Source: a virus. From it: 20,664 nt of DNA. The stretch is taken from positions 1 to 20,664 of IMG/VR virus record IMGVR_UViG_3300017713_000116. One strand, written 5' to 3'. Position 1 is the first letter of the stretch. Each line of letters starts with the position of its first letter. Below are positions 13,512-20,664 of this stretch, in pieces. A program made the position numbers and the translations under genes. The notes under the pieces are model-generated. The model searched no databases and was not told the DNA's origin. It worked only from the letters and a program-made list of their open reading frames with translations.

Positions 13512-16500
13512 TTACGATGTGCTTTGTAAATCTCTTACTGTAAATCCTAATCCTAAATCACCTCCATTTAATACAGTTCCTGTGACTGTACCTCCTTTAA
13601 TCATTACAATAGGATAAGCGTTCAAAAACATATGGTATTTTACAAAAGCGTTTGTTTTATTACTCATATTAAATTTTGATGATTCATCTACTCCAAATCT
13701 ATTTAAAACTTTAAATGTATGCGATACTGGATAATAAGTACCTGCAATTGGGTTAGCTACACTTGATAACCATTCTACTATTTCTTTAACTGCTGTTTCA
13801 TTTGGAGTCAAAATATTATCTATCATAATACCGTCTTGGTCTTCAGCACCTCTTCCTGAAAAGTTACCTCTTGATAAGTTATGCTGAGGCGAACCTGCAC
13901 TCATATAACCTGCTGTACCAACAATACCATATAGGTTTTCACCATTTGCATTATTGTATTGAGTTACTGTAGAAGCTACTGTCGATGCTGTTTTACAATC
14001 AGAAATAGCATCTGCTAATCCGTGAGCAGGGTCTGTATTAGTTCTTGCATAAAATCTCCAATAGTATGTAGCAGGATGTGACAAGCCACTTTTCTCATAG
14101 TTTACTATTTTAGGTACTGTTAAAAATTGTGTCGCTGTGAAAGGAACAACAGAAACACCACCTGTTGCCTTTAATACGTCTACGTCATCACTACCTGTTA
14201 AATTACTTTTTGTTGTTGAATATAAGAAACCATATTCGTCAACTTGAGGCGTGTCTTGCAGTTTACCCATACCAGTTATTTGGTGATTAAAAAATACTGC
14301 TGTTGTTGTTGATACAGTAGCATTGTAATCTGCTATAGTAGGTGCAGTAACTGTTAACGGTACTTGGCTATAAATTGGTACTGGATTGTTTAATGGTATT
14401 GTATTTGGTACAACAGTTTGAGTACTAGGTATAGTAAACTGTGTATTACAATCCCCTGAAGCCCTAAGATTACCATTACTAGCCCTAAACGTATGAGTGT
14501 CTACTGTTGTACAATTCTGTGCAACTGCTACAAATGTTTTAAAACTAACTTCTTCGAATATGTTATTTAATTCAATAGTGCTTAAATTGGTTTCAAAGTT
14601 TGTTGTTATTTTATTGATCCTAAATATGTCATCAAACACTATAATTTTATCAGCTAGACTTAACTTTATTGTAACTTCTATTGGTAAATATGCCTTTACA
14701 ACTGTTAACCTTTTTCGTTTGTCAAACATATCCTGAACATAGTCTTTATAATATGTTTCAAAAAGTGTTTTAGTGTTTACCTGTCTTGAGTACTCATCAT
14801 ACTCTGCATTAAAATTTAAGTTCTGAAAATTACTAGATCCAAATATATTTAAAACCCCATTAGAATTTAAAGGTACATATGGCGCACTAATAGCTTCTTT
14901 AGTAGCCAAATCTATATTTAAAACATTGACTGAAGCAATTACTCTTCCACCATAAAATATTAAAGGATCTCCTAAGTACGGTTGCTGATCTTTGTCTACT
15001 GAATATCCATACTGAACATTACTGTTTTGTTTTACTTGGTTTCCTGCACTGTTTGTGGTTGTCTGTATTACATCATTAGTAGTTACATACAAATGTTCAT
15101 ACTGAAAATGTTCGAATGGAAGTTCTACTTTATAAATACTACCGTTATATTTGTCATCTGCAAAGTCTAACCTTCCCCATTCTTTTCCTGAGAGTTCTTT
15201 GTAATTATTTGCCAAAAAAGATTCTGTGCCTTTATACCTAAATACTATTTCTTTGTAAGGCAATACACTTTCTACTGTTTTTTCTTTTTTATCTAAGTGC
15301 TTTGTAATGTCCCAAACTTGTGAACTAGAATTAAAAAATTCATCTAAAGGTTGTATTACTAAAGTACCGTCTGTATTCTGGAATGCTGTCAAATTAAACA
15401 TTTTAAACAAACCTGTCAGAAAATCTATTATTTTTATATCAGGAACTATTGAAGTAATATTTACTGGTTTGTCTGTACCTCCAGTATATGCTGCTGCTGC
15501 GTTTATTACTGTTATTACTTGTTTGTCTTTAGAACCTTTTGCCCTGTGTTGCTCTATACTAAAGTCTACTGAATAAGAAGACACAACAATTGTCTCTATA
15601 AAATAAGTATACGTTCCACTAGGTATTTCTATATTCTGATCTTTTGCTACAAAACTTGAAGATTCTACACCATTGGTAGTAGTGCCTGTTAAATTGTCAA
15701 ACCTTTTAAAATCTTCACCATTTTTTTTAATTACTAAATTATAAGAGGCAGTTCCACTAGGTCTAACTGTAACTCTTAAAAATCTATTAAACGAATCTTC
15801 ATTATAGTCATTAACAAAAGTCTTATTTGTAATACCTGTAATTTTTCCTGTATCACCTATAACGGTATTAAATCCTGTAACTTGATACTGTGCGTCTTGG
15901 TTTTGAAATAAAGCACCTTCTTTATTATGCAGCCATAAATACAAATTGTAAAAGTCTAAATTAGTTTTACTAAAAAAGTCTTCACTAAATTTTAAATTAT
16001 ATTCTGCTTCGTTTTCAATAGCCTTAATTATAGCATACAACCTTATAGCAGGTTTCAACTCACTTATAGGTAAACCATAACTTGTGCTTGTGCCTATAGG
16101 ACCTGATACATTATATATTTTATTTGCTACATCATTAGCTTTTGCTGTGTCTGCAATTATTCTACTAGTGTGAGTAATTAACGGAAATATTATTGCTTCG
16201 TCTATTGTGCCACCAAAAAAATTTACATCTAGCCCATCAGCCATATAGGCTTTTATGTTTGCGTCAGTATACTGAAAGTCAAACAGTGACAAATTAGATA
16301 AGTTAACTAGTTTATCTTCACCTAGTACATCTTTAAGGTTTACTATGTTACCAAAGAAGGTTAACTTGTATGTATACGGCTCATTGTTTTTTAATGTAAC
16401 ACCTTCAAACTTTACCTTACCTTGTTTAAAAGGTTTGTAGTTTACAAATAACTCAGCTTCTTTTTTCTTTCTAGCGTCATAGAACTCATACTCCCCTGTG

Positions 16501-16709
16501 CTGCTATTAAAGGTTCTTATATGGAAGTTATAAAAATGCTTGAATATTTTATTGTTATTCTTAGAGGCAGGGACACTGAACGTTCTAGTAAAGTCTGTAA
16601 ATATTTTACTTATGTCTTTTATGTCCTGAATAGATTGCGTCAAAGTAATACTTTCGTCTTTGTACAACTCTATCTGCTGTCCTTCTATAAATAACTGTAT
16701 ATGTAACAT
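13512..16709 (-). CDS. Large tail/baseplate hub-like protein (1065 aa)
   Basis: This is the largest protein in the window. The N-terminal 150 residues (MLHIQLFIEGQQIELYKDES, then ITQSIQDIKDISKIFTDF or close, TFSVPASKNNNKIFKHFYNF) form a conserved start that I know from tail proteins of flavobacterial phages. A middle section contains LKPAIRLYAIIKAIENEAEY and IKIIDFLTGLFKMFNLTA, with beta-strand regions around it. Residues about 740-920 include Thr/Val-rich strands and a YYWRFYARTN stretch resembling a fibronectin-type III or Ig-like strand. It starts with a TAATG overlap at the 339-aa gene and lies next to the tape measure gene, the position expected for a distal tail or tail-tip hub. No lysozyme or peptidase motif is visible. 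Confidence 0.6.
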   Translation of the reverse strand: MLHIQLFIEGQQIELYKDESITLTQSIQDIKDISKIFTDFTRTFSVPASKNNNKIFKHFYNFHIRTFNSSTGEYEFYDARKKKEAELFVNYKPFKQGKVKFEGVTLKNNEPYTYKLTFFGNIVNLKDVLGEDKLVNLSNLSLFDFQYTDANIKAYMADGLDVNFFGGTIDEAIIFPLITHTSRIIADTAKANDVANKIYNVSGPIGTSTSYGLPISELKPAIRLYAIIKAIENEAEYNLKFSEDFFSKTNLDFYNLYLWLHNKEGALFQNQDAQYQVTGFNTVIGDTGKITGITNKTFVNDYNEDSFNRFLRVTVRPSGTASYNLVIKKNGEDFKRFDNLTGTTTNGVESSSFVAKDQNIEIPSGTYTYFIETIVVSSYSVDFSIEQHRAKGSKDKQVITVINAAAAYTGGTDKPVNITSIVPDIKIIDFLTGLFKMFNLTAFQNTDGTLVIQPLDEFFNSSSQVWDITKHLDKKEKTVESVLPYKEIVFRYKGTESFLANNYKELSGKEWGRLDFADDKYNGSIYKVELPFEHFQYEHLYVTTNDVIQTTTNSAGNQVKQNSNVQYGYSVDKDQQPYLGDPLIFYGGRVIASVNVLNIDLATKEAISAPYVPLNSNGVLNIFGSSNFQNLNFNAEYDEYSRQVNTKTLFETYYKDYVQDMFDKRKRLTVVKAYLPIEVTIKLSLADKIIVFDDIFRINKITTNFETNLSTIELNNIFEEVSFKTFVAVAQNCTTVDTHTFRASNGNLRASGDCNTQFTIPSTQTVVPNTIPLNNPVPIYSQVPLTVTAPTIADYNATVSTTTAVFFNHQITGMGKLQDTPQVDEYGFLYSTTKSNLTGSDDVDVLKATGGVSVVPFTATQFLTVPKIVNYEKSGLSHPATYYWRFYARTNTDPAHGLADAISDCKTASTVASTVTQYNNANGENLYGIVGTAGYMSAGSPQHNLSRGNFSGRGAEDQDGIMIDNILTPNETAVKEIVEWLSSVANPIAGTYYPVSHTFKVLNRFGVDESSKFNMSNKTNAFVKYHMFLNAYPIVMIKGGTVTGTVLNGGDLGLGFTVRDLQSTS

Positions 16710-17728
16710 TATCGTACATTGTTTATTCTGTCAAAAGCAAAGTCAAAGTCTACTGTGTAATTAATTAACTTATCATTCAGTGACGTTTTGTATTGCAGTG
16801 TTTTACTTTTAGGTATTACTGGCAAAGTTTTGTTTTCATACCTTATCCATACATTTTCTGTAAAAAATAATTCTTCTATAGTCTGATTCATATCTTCACT
16901 AATAAATCCTGTATTTAAAGTCAAACTAGTATTTGAGTTAATATTATAACGTTGCTTCTGCCCTTCATAGGTTTGATAAGTTGCTGTACTGTTAGCTACA
17001 GTATTTCTTTTGTAAGTTTCGTCTGTTACGTTTGTGTTTTCTACACTTTTCTTAAAGAAATAAAGATCCTGAAATGCACCAAACTTATTAACAAATGTTA
17101 ATTTATAAAATGTAAACTTTGGCTCACATATATTAGATACTTTAATTGTTTTTCTAAGTGTACTGTCATCTGTATCAAACACTTGTATTGTAGTACTATT
17201 CTGTGGAATTGTTACGTACTGTATTTTTTGGTTTGTATGCCCATTATCTTCTATCTGTGTTGTAGCTGAATCTATTATAACCTTACCTACACCTTCTGCA
17301 AATATTGGAAACTTACCTGCTGTGTTTTCAGGAATGTATATATTGTCTGCACTTATTAAAGCGTTTCTTGATAGTTCAGGATTAGTTCCGTCTTCAAAGT
17401 AACCATAGCCATCTGTAGCTACAAAAGTAAATGTCTGTGGGTTACTATAACCAAATGGAGTGTCTGACTGGTCAAAATATTCTACTACTGCTTTTACCCA
17501 TCTTGTCTGTGAATTTACTGTCACAGGAACACTACCTACATTGTAAGTATTTGCATAGTCATTAAAAGTTAATTCTAAATAGTCTCTGACTAACTCACCT
17601 ATTTCTACTGTAATATTATTATGGGTATCAATTCTTGCTTTTTGTATTACATACTGTGCTGTAGAAGGTAACGGAGTTTCTGTTCCTTCATATACATACA
17701 AATCTAAATCTATTCTTTTAAGTGCCAT
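16709..17728 (-). CDS. Tail structural protein (339 aa)
   Basis: The protein starts MALKRIDLDLYVYEGTETPL and is rich in beta strands and aromatic residues (YVIQKARIDTHNNITVEIGE, then LVRDYLELTFNDYANTY; later KFTFYKLTFVNKFGAFQDLY). It ends in a strand-rich region (LPVIPKSKTLQYKTSLNDK). It has no catalytic motif or membrane segment. It lies between the 502-aa and 1065-aa proteins, with its stop overlapping the next ATG (TAATG) and a one-base gap after the preceding gene. It is probably a component of the tail tip or baseplate acting with those two proteins. I recognise it as a type found beside them in flavobacterial phages but cannot name a family. Confidence 0.56.
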   Translation of the reverse strand: MALKRIDLDLYVYEGTETPLPSTAQYVIQKARIDTHNNITVEIGELVRDYLELTFNDYANTYNVGSVPVTVNSQTRWVKAVVEYFDQSDTPFGYSNPQTFTFVATDGYGYFEDGTNPELSRNALISADNIYIPENTAGKFPIFAEGVGKVIIDSATTQIEDNGHTNQKIQYVTIPQNSTTIQVFDTDDSTLRKTIKVSNICEPKFTFYKLTFVNKFGAFQDLYFFKKSVENTNVTDETYKRNTVANSTATYQTYEGQKQRYNINSNTSLTLNTGFISEDMNQTIEELFFTENVWIRYENKTLPVIPKSKTLQYKTSLNDKLINYTVDFDFAFDRINNVR

Positions 17729-17729
17729 A

Positions 17730-19238
17730 CTATATTGCTATTGAACCTGATGGGTTAATTAATTCTACTTGTGTAACTATTCCATTTGAATCTATTCTAT
17801 ATACATAAAAGTCTCCACCTGTGGGTCCTCCAACATTACTGTTGCTATTAAATATTGCATAAAATTTATCCTGACCATTAAAAGCATTACCATTCTCACA
17901 TATTTGTGCTGCTTGACCTGTTTTTAAATTTCCCTCTGTTGAAGTTACAGGATTACTTGTAGCATAAACAACATTATCAAAATCAGTTAAATTGTTTCTA
18001 CCAATAGAAATGAATTTATTATTTGTCCCACATATTGAAACTGTAGCAGGTTGTCTTACATCTACATTACAATTTATAGTAGCTGTTCCATTTGCACCAT
18101 TAAACGTAGGGGGAATAATAACTTGATATTGTATTGTATGCGTTGTATCTGTTGCTACTGTTGTTAATGCAGGGCTAGGTGGTGTAAAACTATCTACATA
18201 TTTATTACTAGCATCGTCTTGTGCTGTACTACCTAAACTAATTGAGCCGTCCTTACTAATTTGTTGATTTGTTAATGCTGCAATTTGACAAGTATAAGTA
18301 GCTGCTGTTGTTCCTGCTTGTACAAGTGTTGTCTCACAAAATAAAGAAGCACCTGCATTACTGTAACCATTAGGAACTAACATTTTAAAAAACAAATCTA
18401 TATTTCTTGACCCTGAACCTGTGTTTGCACTACCTGTATTTTCAGGACTAAGCAATGCTCCACCGTTAGTTAAAGATACACCTTGTATTGTTGCTGCTCC
18501 ACTAGGTCTAGTTATATCACCATTAGCTGCTATAGAGCCACCTGACAATGCAGGATTAACTGGCGAAGTACAACTCCACGCATCAGGAGTAGTTACCGTT
18601 ACTGCTATTGATTGAGTAGCTTCACAAGTAGTCGGATAACTATTATCTCTTCCTATTGCGTATAACGTTGCTGTCCCTCCTATATTATTTGTAGTCAATG
18701 TCAATACACTACCACTTAATGCTGTAGTAATTAACAAAGGGTTTGTGTTGTTTATGGCATAAGTTGTTTCGCTAGTAAAAGATCCACTTAAATCTATATC
18801 TACTGTTGCACCACCAACTGCTAAATTTTGTGCTGCAATAGATCCTGAAGTACTAGGTCCTCCACTACAAGGTGCTGTAGGTGCTGTACCTCCACCTGCC
18901 CCAGTACCGGGCTGTGTTGTTGTCTGTGGACAAGTAAAATATATATCTGACGAGTTACTAAATCCTGTTGGAATTGTAATTGTATAAACAACAGTCCTTG
19001 AAGTGTCACTATTTTCTACTGCAAACTTATCATTACTAAAATCACCATCTGTACTTGTTCTTGAGAAAACTGTACCAACTGAAGGTGTAGGGTCAGTAAT
19101 TATTCCTTGATTGTCTATAGAGAAACCAGTTGTCGAACCTGCAGGAAAAGCAACACTACAATCATAATCAGGTAACGGTGCTGTAGGCTCTGTCAAGTTT
19201 AAATAGAACGGACTTCTTACATTTATTTTTGTACTCAT
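17730..19238 (-). CDS. Tail protein with repeated beta domains and Ig/cadherin-like domain (502 aa)
   Basis: After an N-terminal MSTKINVRSPFYLNL, three related segments occur at about residues 24-106, 219-308 and 314-397. Each starts with a Cys (YDCSVAF, WSCTSPV, YTCQIAA), has a G-x-I-x(n)-G-x-I turn, and ends with strands containing an IP/VP-x-(G/T)F or GY element before a Cys (PTGFSNSSDIYFTC, PNGYSNAGASLFC, PPTFNGANGTATINC). Residues 125-217 form a different region with VDIDLSGSFTSETTYAIN and TALSGSVLTLTTNNIGGTAT, resembling an Ig/cadherin-like (CADG-type) domain. The C-terminus carries FYVYRIDSNGIVTQV. Paired Cys in each repeat suggest disulfides on an exposed part of the tail. A surface-adhesion role is possible. 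Its start overlaps the gp10-like stop (ATGA). Confidence 0.56.
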   Translation of the reverse strand: MSTKINVRSPFYLNLTEPTAPLPDYDCSVAFPAGSTTGFSIDNQGIITDPTPSVGTVFSRTSTDGDFSNDKFAVENSDTSRTVVYTITIPTGFSNSSDIYFTCPQTTTQPGTGAGGGTAPTAPCSGGPSTSGSIAAQNLAVGGATVDIDLSGSFTSETTYAINNTNPLLITTALSGSVLTLTTNNIGGTATLYAIGRDNSYPTTCEATQSIAVTVTTPDAWSCTSPVNPALSGGSIAANGDITRPSGAATIQGVSLTNGGALLSPENTGSANTGSGSRNIDLFFKMLVPNGYSNAGASLFCETTLVQAGTTAATYTCQIAALTNQQISKDGSISLGSTAQDDASNKYVDSFTPPSPALTTVATDTTHTIQYQVIIPPTFNGANGTATINCNVDVRQPATVSICGTNNKFISIGRNNLTDFDNVVYATSNPVTSTEGNLKTGQAAQICENGNAFNGQDKFYAIFNSNSNVGGPTGGDFYVYRIDSNGIVTQVELINPSGSIAI

Positions 19239-19744
19239 AATCCTAAACTGTCTTGTGCATCTTTTAAGAATGCTTTTAATATATCCTTTTCATATTTTAC
19301 GTATGCCTGTTCAAAAGGTTTTGTAAAAAATAACGTGGGCTTTATGCCTTTTTTATATATACTGTTCTGCATTACAAATGCAATACTTCTATACGAGCCT
19401 TTAGTAAACTTGCCTTTTTTGTCCCTGAATCTTATACGTTTAGTTTTAATCCAACTAAGTAGTGATTTAATAGGTGGCTTTTTATTAGTGTACGAAAACG
19501 GTGTATTATATTTTTTCTTTGTTCCACTAACACCTTGATCTAAATATGCACCATAGTCATTCATATCAAATGCAACTAACAGTGTGTCAGGGTCTTGCTG
19601 CAATTCATATTCTAATGACTGATACAAACTACCTGTTGCATTATGGGTCCTTCTGTTTCTGCCCTTAGTTAATCTACTTCTACTTTGCTGTACAACAAAC
19701 TTTCCGTATTGTCTTAGTACTTTCTTTGTTTTTTCTAACTGCAT
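19235..19744 (-). CDS. HK97-gp10-like head-tail/tail completion protein (169 aa)
   Basis: This basic protein has the HK97 gp10-like arrangement: an N-terminal helix (KKVLRQYGKFVVQQSRSRLT), a region with NATGSLYQSLEYEL and DTLLVAFDMNDYGAYLDQGV, a Lys/Phe-rich loop, and a C-terminal helix (FTKPFEQAYVKYEKDILKAF). The element YGAYLDQGVSGTKKKY corresponds to the Y-(A/G)-x-(Y/W)-(L/V)-(D/E)-x-G motif characteristic of this family, which acts at the head-tail joint or in tail completion. It overlaps the preceding terminator-like gene by 10 bases and the 502-aa gene by four (ATGA). Recognition of the motif is fairly secure; the precise role in this phage is inferred from the family. Confidence 0.78.
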   Translation of the reverse strand: MQLEKTKKVLRQYGKFVVQQSRSRLTKGRNRRTHNATGSLYQSLEYELQQDPDTLLVAFDMNDYGAYLDQGVSGTKKKYNTPFSYTNKKPPIKSLLSWIKTKRIRFRDKKGKFTKGSYRSIAFVMQNSIYKKGIKPTLFFTKPFEQAYVKYEKDILKAFLKDAQDSLGL

Positions 19745-20208
19745 ATGTCAACGTCGTTTTGTATTAACAAATCAAAAGTACAAGCCCATCCTGTTAACAA
19801 ATGTTCAAACCTGTCTGTAAAAGGTTCACATACTGGTTGGCTGTCTATTTGGTATTTTGTAGTGTATAGCGATCCTCTTGACAAATTAGATAACAATACA
19901 TTAAGTACTGCTAACTGTGTGTTTAAAATATCCTGTTCATTACTGTAACCTGTAGCTAGGTCAGTGGTCGTGTCTTTAGTTACGTCTACTATGTCCATAA
20001 CTAAAACTGAAACATTTAGTCTCCACATATTTGTTGCAAACTGTGCAGAGTTTACTATCAGGTGTGCTAGAGGAAAAATAGTCTGCTTACTTAGGTCTAC
20101 ATCACTTATATCCCCAACTGTAACCGTGTTAACGTTAGGGTCTAATAGTAATTGTGTCTCAATAGTTTTTACTACTTGGTAGTATCCCCTTACGCCTTGA
20201 TTACTCAT
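19735..20208 (-). CDS. Tail terminator-like / minor tail completion protein (157 aa)
   Basis: This mixed alpha/beta protein begins MSNQGVRGYYQVVKTIETQL, followed by LLDPNVNTVTVGDISDVDLS and KQTIFPLAHLIVN. It then has strands (NMWRLNVSVLVMDIVDV) and a central helix (NEQDILNTQLAVLNVLLSNL). It ends PVCEPFTDRFEHLLTGWACT followed by FDLLI. From memory, this is a well-conserved type in flavobacterial phages. Its size, fold pattern and location next to the gp10-like protein fit a tail terminator or completion protein. Its ATG overlaps the stop of the -1 frame chaperone product (ATGA), which implies coupled translation with that product. The Cys in the last third are unusual for the class. Confidence 0.6.
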   Translation of the reverse strand: MSNQGVRGYYQVVKTIETQLLLDPNVNTVTVGDISDVDLSKQTIFPLAHLIVNSAQFATNMWRLNVSVLVMDIVDVTKDTTTDLATGYSNEQDILNTQLAVLNVLLSNLSRGSLYTTKYQIDSQPVCEPFTDRFEHLLTGWACTFDLLIQNDVDICS

Positions 20209-20664
20209 TTAAAATTTTTTTTAAGTTCTTTATTTTCTAGTTCTATTTTTTCTTTCATAAACGTTAACATTGTCAAACAACTATGTAAATTTAATTTAGT
20301 GATATATTCAAATTTTGTAATGTCGCCTTGAGCGAGTGCAAAGACTGACTGATACCATCCCCATTTAATTGCAAAGCTGCTTGTTGATCCAAGTCCAGCT
20401 CCTGTCCCTGACCCAAATAATTCAGGGTAGTTTTCAGTAACTCCTGACTTAAATGATAAAAAAAAACCACTGCTCCAAAAACTATATCTAAAGGCATTTC
20501 AATTAATTTTTCGTTAGCCCCTTCGTAGTCTTGTATAGTGTACCTTTCTTGTTTTTTTTCTACAATAGGTCTGTACAATACCGACATAGCTTTATGCATA
20601 TTTGTCCATTCACCTAAATAATTATCCAAGTCTATAAATTCACCTAAAGTAATATCTTCTAGTA
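20205..20664 (-). CDS. Tail assembly chaperone, long form (gpGT-like) made by -1 frameshift, 5' partial
   Basis: The shorter frame (20664-20291) contains a run of nine T's on the minus strand, giving the slippery heptamer T TTT TTT at 20465-20459 in the correct phase. Slipping there by -1 opens 84 codons to a TGA at 20207-20205, which overlaps the ATG of the next gene as ATGA. The added segment contains SSFAIKWGWYQSVFALAQGD, then ITKFEYITKLNLHSCLTMLT and a charged helical end, a pattern I associate with the C-terminal half of phage tail chaperones. A long and short form at fixed ratio is the known mode of lambda gpG/gpGT. The -1 frame has no good start codon at its beginning. The exact slip site is inferred. 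Confidence 0.66.
20291..20664 (-). CDS. Tail assembly chaperone, short form (gpG-like), 5' partial
   Basis: The frame stays open to the right edge of the window (reading LEDITLGEFIDLDNYLGEWT into MHKAMSVLYRPIVE), so the true start lies outside; a TTG inside, at 20629, is not the start. The protein is helical, with KMPLDIV-like context (LIEMPLDIVFGAVVFF) and a C-terminal amphipathic stretch (GDGISQSLHSLKATLQNLNI). It ends with TAA at 20291, leaving 82 bases before the next gene, which is unusual in this tightly packed operon and is explained by the -1 frame extension. The short form would be the more abundant product. It is likely to help load the tape measure protein during tail assembly. The assignment is from pattern and gene arrangement. 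Confidence 0.64.
   Translation of the reverse strand, partial: LEDITLGEFIDLDNYLGEWTNMHKAMSVLYRPIVEKKQERYTIQDYEGANEKLIEMPLDIVFGAVVFFYHLSQELLKTTLNYLGQGQELDLDQQAALQLNGDGISQSLHSLKATLQNLNISLN
20459..20465 (-). other. Candidate -1 ribosomal slippery site (T TTT TTT)
   Basis: On the minus strand this is part of a nine-T run (20466-20458) read as GTT TTT TTT TAT in the short frame. It fits X-XXY-YYZ with all T. The downstream 120 bases are visibly richer in G and C than their surroundings and could hold a stimulatory structure, but I have not folded them. Confidence 0.6.

Noticed and set aside
18821-19009. 62-aa minus-strand ORF inside the 502-aa gene
   Set aside because: Leu/Gln-rich shadow frame of the Thr/Ser-rich tail protein with no independent start context.
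20458-20466. Nine-T run as a simple sequencing error that splits one ORF into two
   Set aside because: Both frames remain protein-like through the overlap and the short form also has an ordinary C-terminus, so programmed slippage is the better reading; an indel error is not fully excluded and read mapping would settle it.
20627-20629. TTG at 20629 as start of the short chaperone form
   Set aside because: The frame is open to the window edge with protein-like sequence (LEDITLGEFIDL), so the start lies outside the window.
1-20664. CRISPR array, tRNA, rRNA or insertion sequence
   Set aside because: No regularly spaced repeats, cloverleaf-like sequence or transposase-like ORF was seen by reading; I could not run tRNAscan or covariance models.

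Overview
This window is part of the virion-structure region of a tailed bacteriophage. Every gene I can support lies on the minus strand, so transcription runs from high to low coordinates. The DNA is AT-rich. Gene starts lack a clear Shine-Dalgarno motif and instead follow A/T-rich leaders. One good promoter has the TTTG-N19-TAnnTTTG form used by Bacteroidota sigma factors. Most structural proteins also resemble, from memory, families seen in phages of marine Flavobacteriia. I infer an environmental phage or prophage of a marine flavobacterium, probably with a siphovirus-like tail, because it has a tape measure, an HK97-gp10-like protein and a frameshifted tail chaperone. No integrase, terminase, replication or lysis-enzyme gene lies inside the window.

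Layout in transcription order. From 20664 to about 13355: tail assembly chaperone (5' end outside the window, with a probable programmed -1 frameshift), tail-terminator-like protein, HK97-gp10-like protein, three large tail or baseplate proteins (502, 339 and 1065 aa) and a 51-aa ORF. From 13373 to 8576: tape measure protein, XkdF-type maturation protease, a 49-aa Cys-rich protein, scaffold, decoration protein and major capsid protein, closed by a terminator. From 8499 to 7583: a candidate tail-tube protein and its terminator, then a 70-aa gene with its own promoter and terminator, arranged like a phage moron. From 7544 to 1: a 116-aa protein, portal, head-tail connector, a 30-aa highly basic ORF, a 71-aa protein, fibre or baseplate proteins (222 and 197 aa), a 910-aa receptor-binding fibre, two small membrane proteins (holin candidates) and a 25-aa CDGSH-like metal-binding peptide. 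A further gene apparently starts at the left edge.

Genes are packed with 1-bp (TAATG) and 4-bp (ATGA) stop/start overlaps, which suggests translational coupling. Reading these junctions closely exposed several genes shorter than about 60 codons (17-94, 501-641, 4863-4955, 10613-10762, 13355-13510) and the -1 frame extension ending at 20205. The order is unusual for a tailed phage: tail genes precede the capsid genes, and the portal and connector come after the capsid. The least explained items are the CDGSH-like peptide, the moron-like 70-aa gene, the Cys-rich 49-aa protein and the Cys/His-containing C-terminal additions on the portal and the protease.
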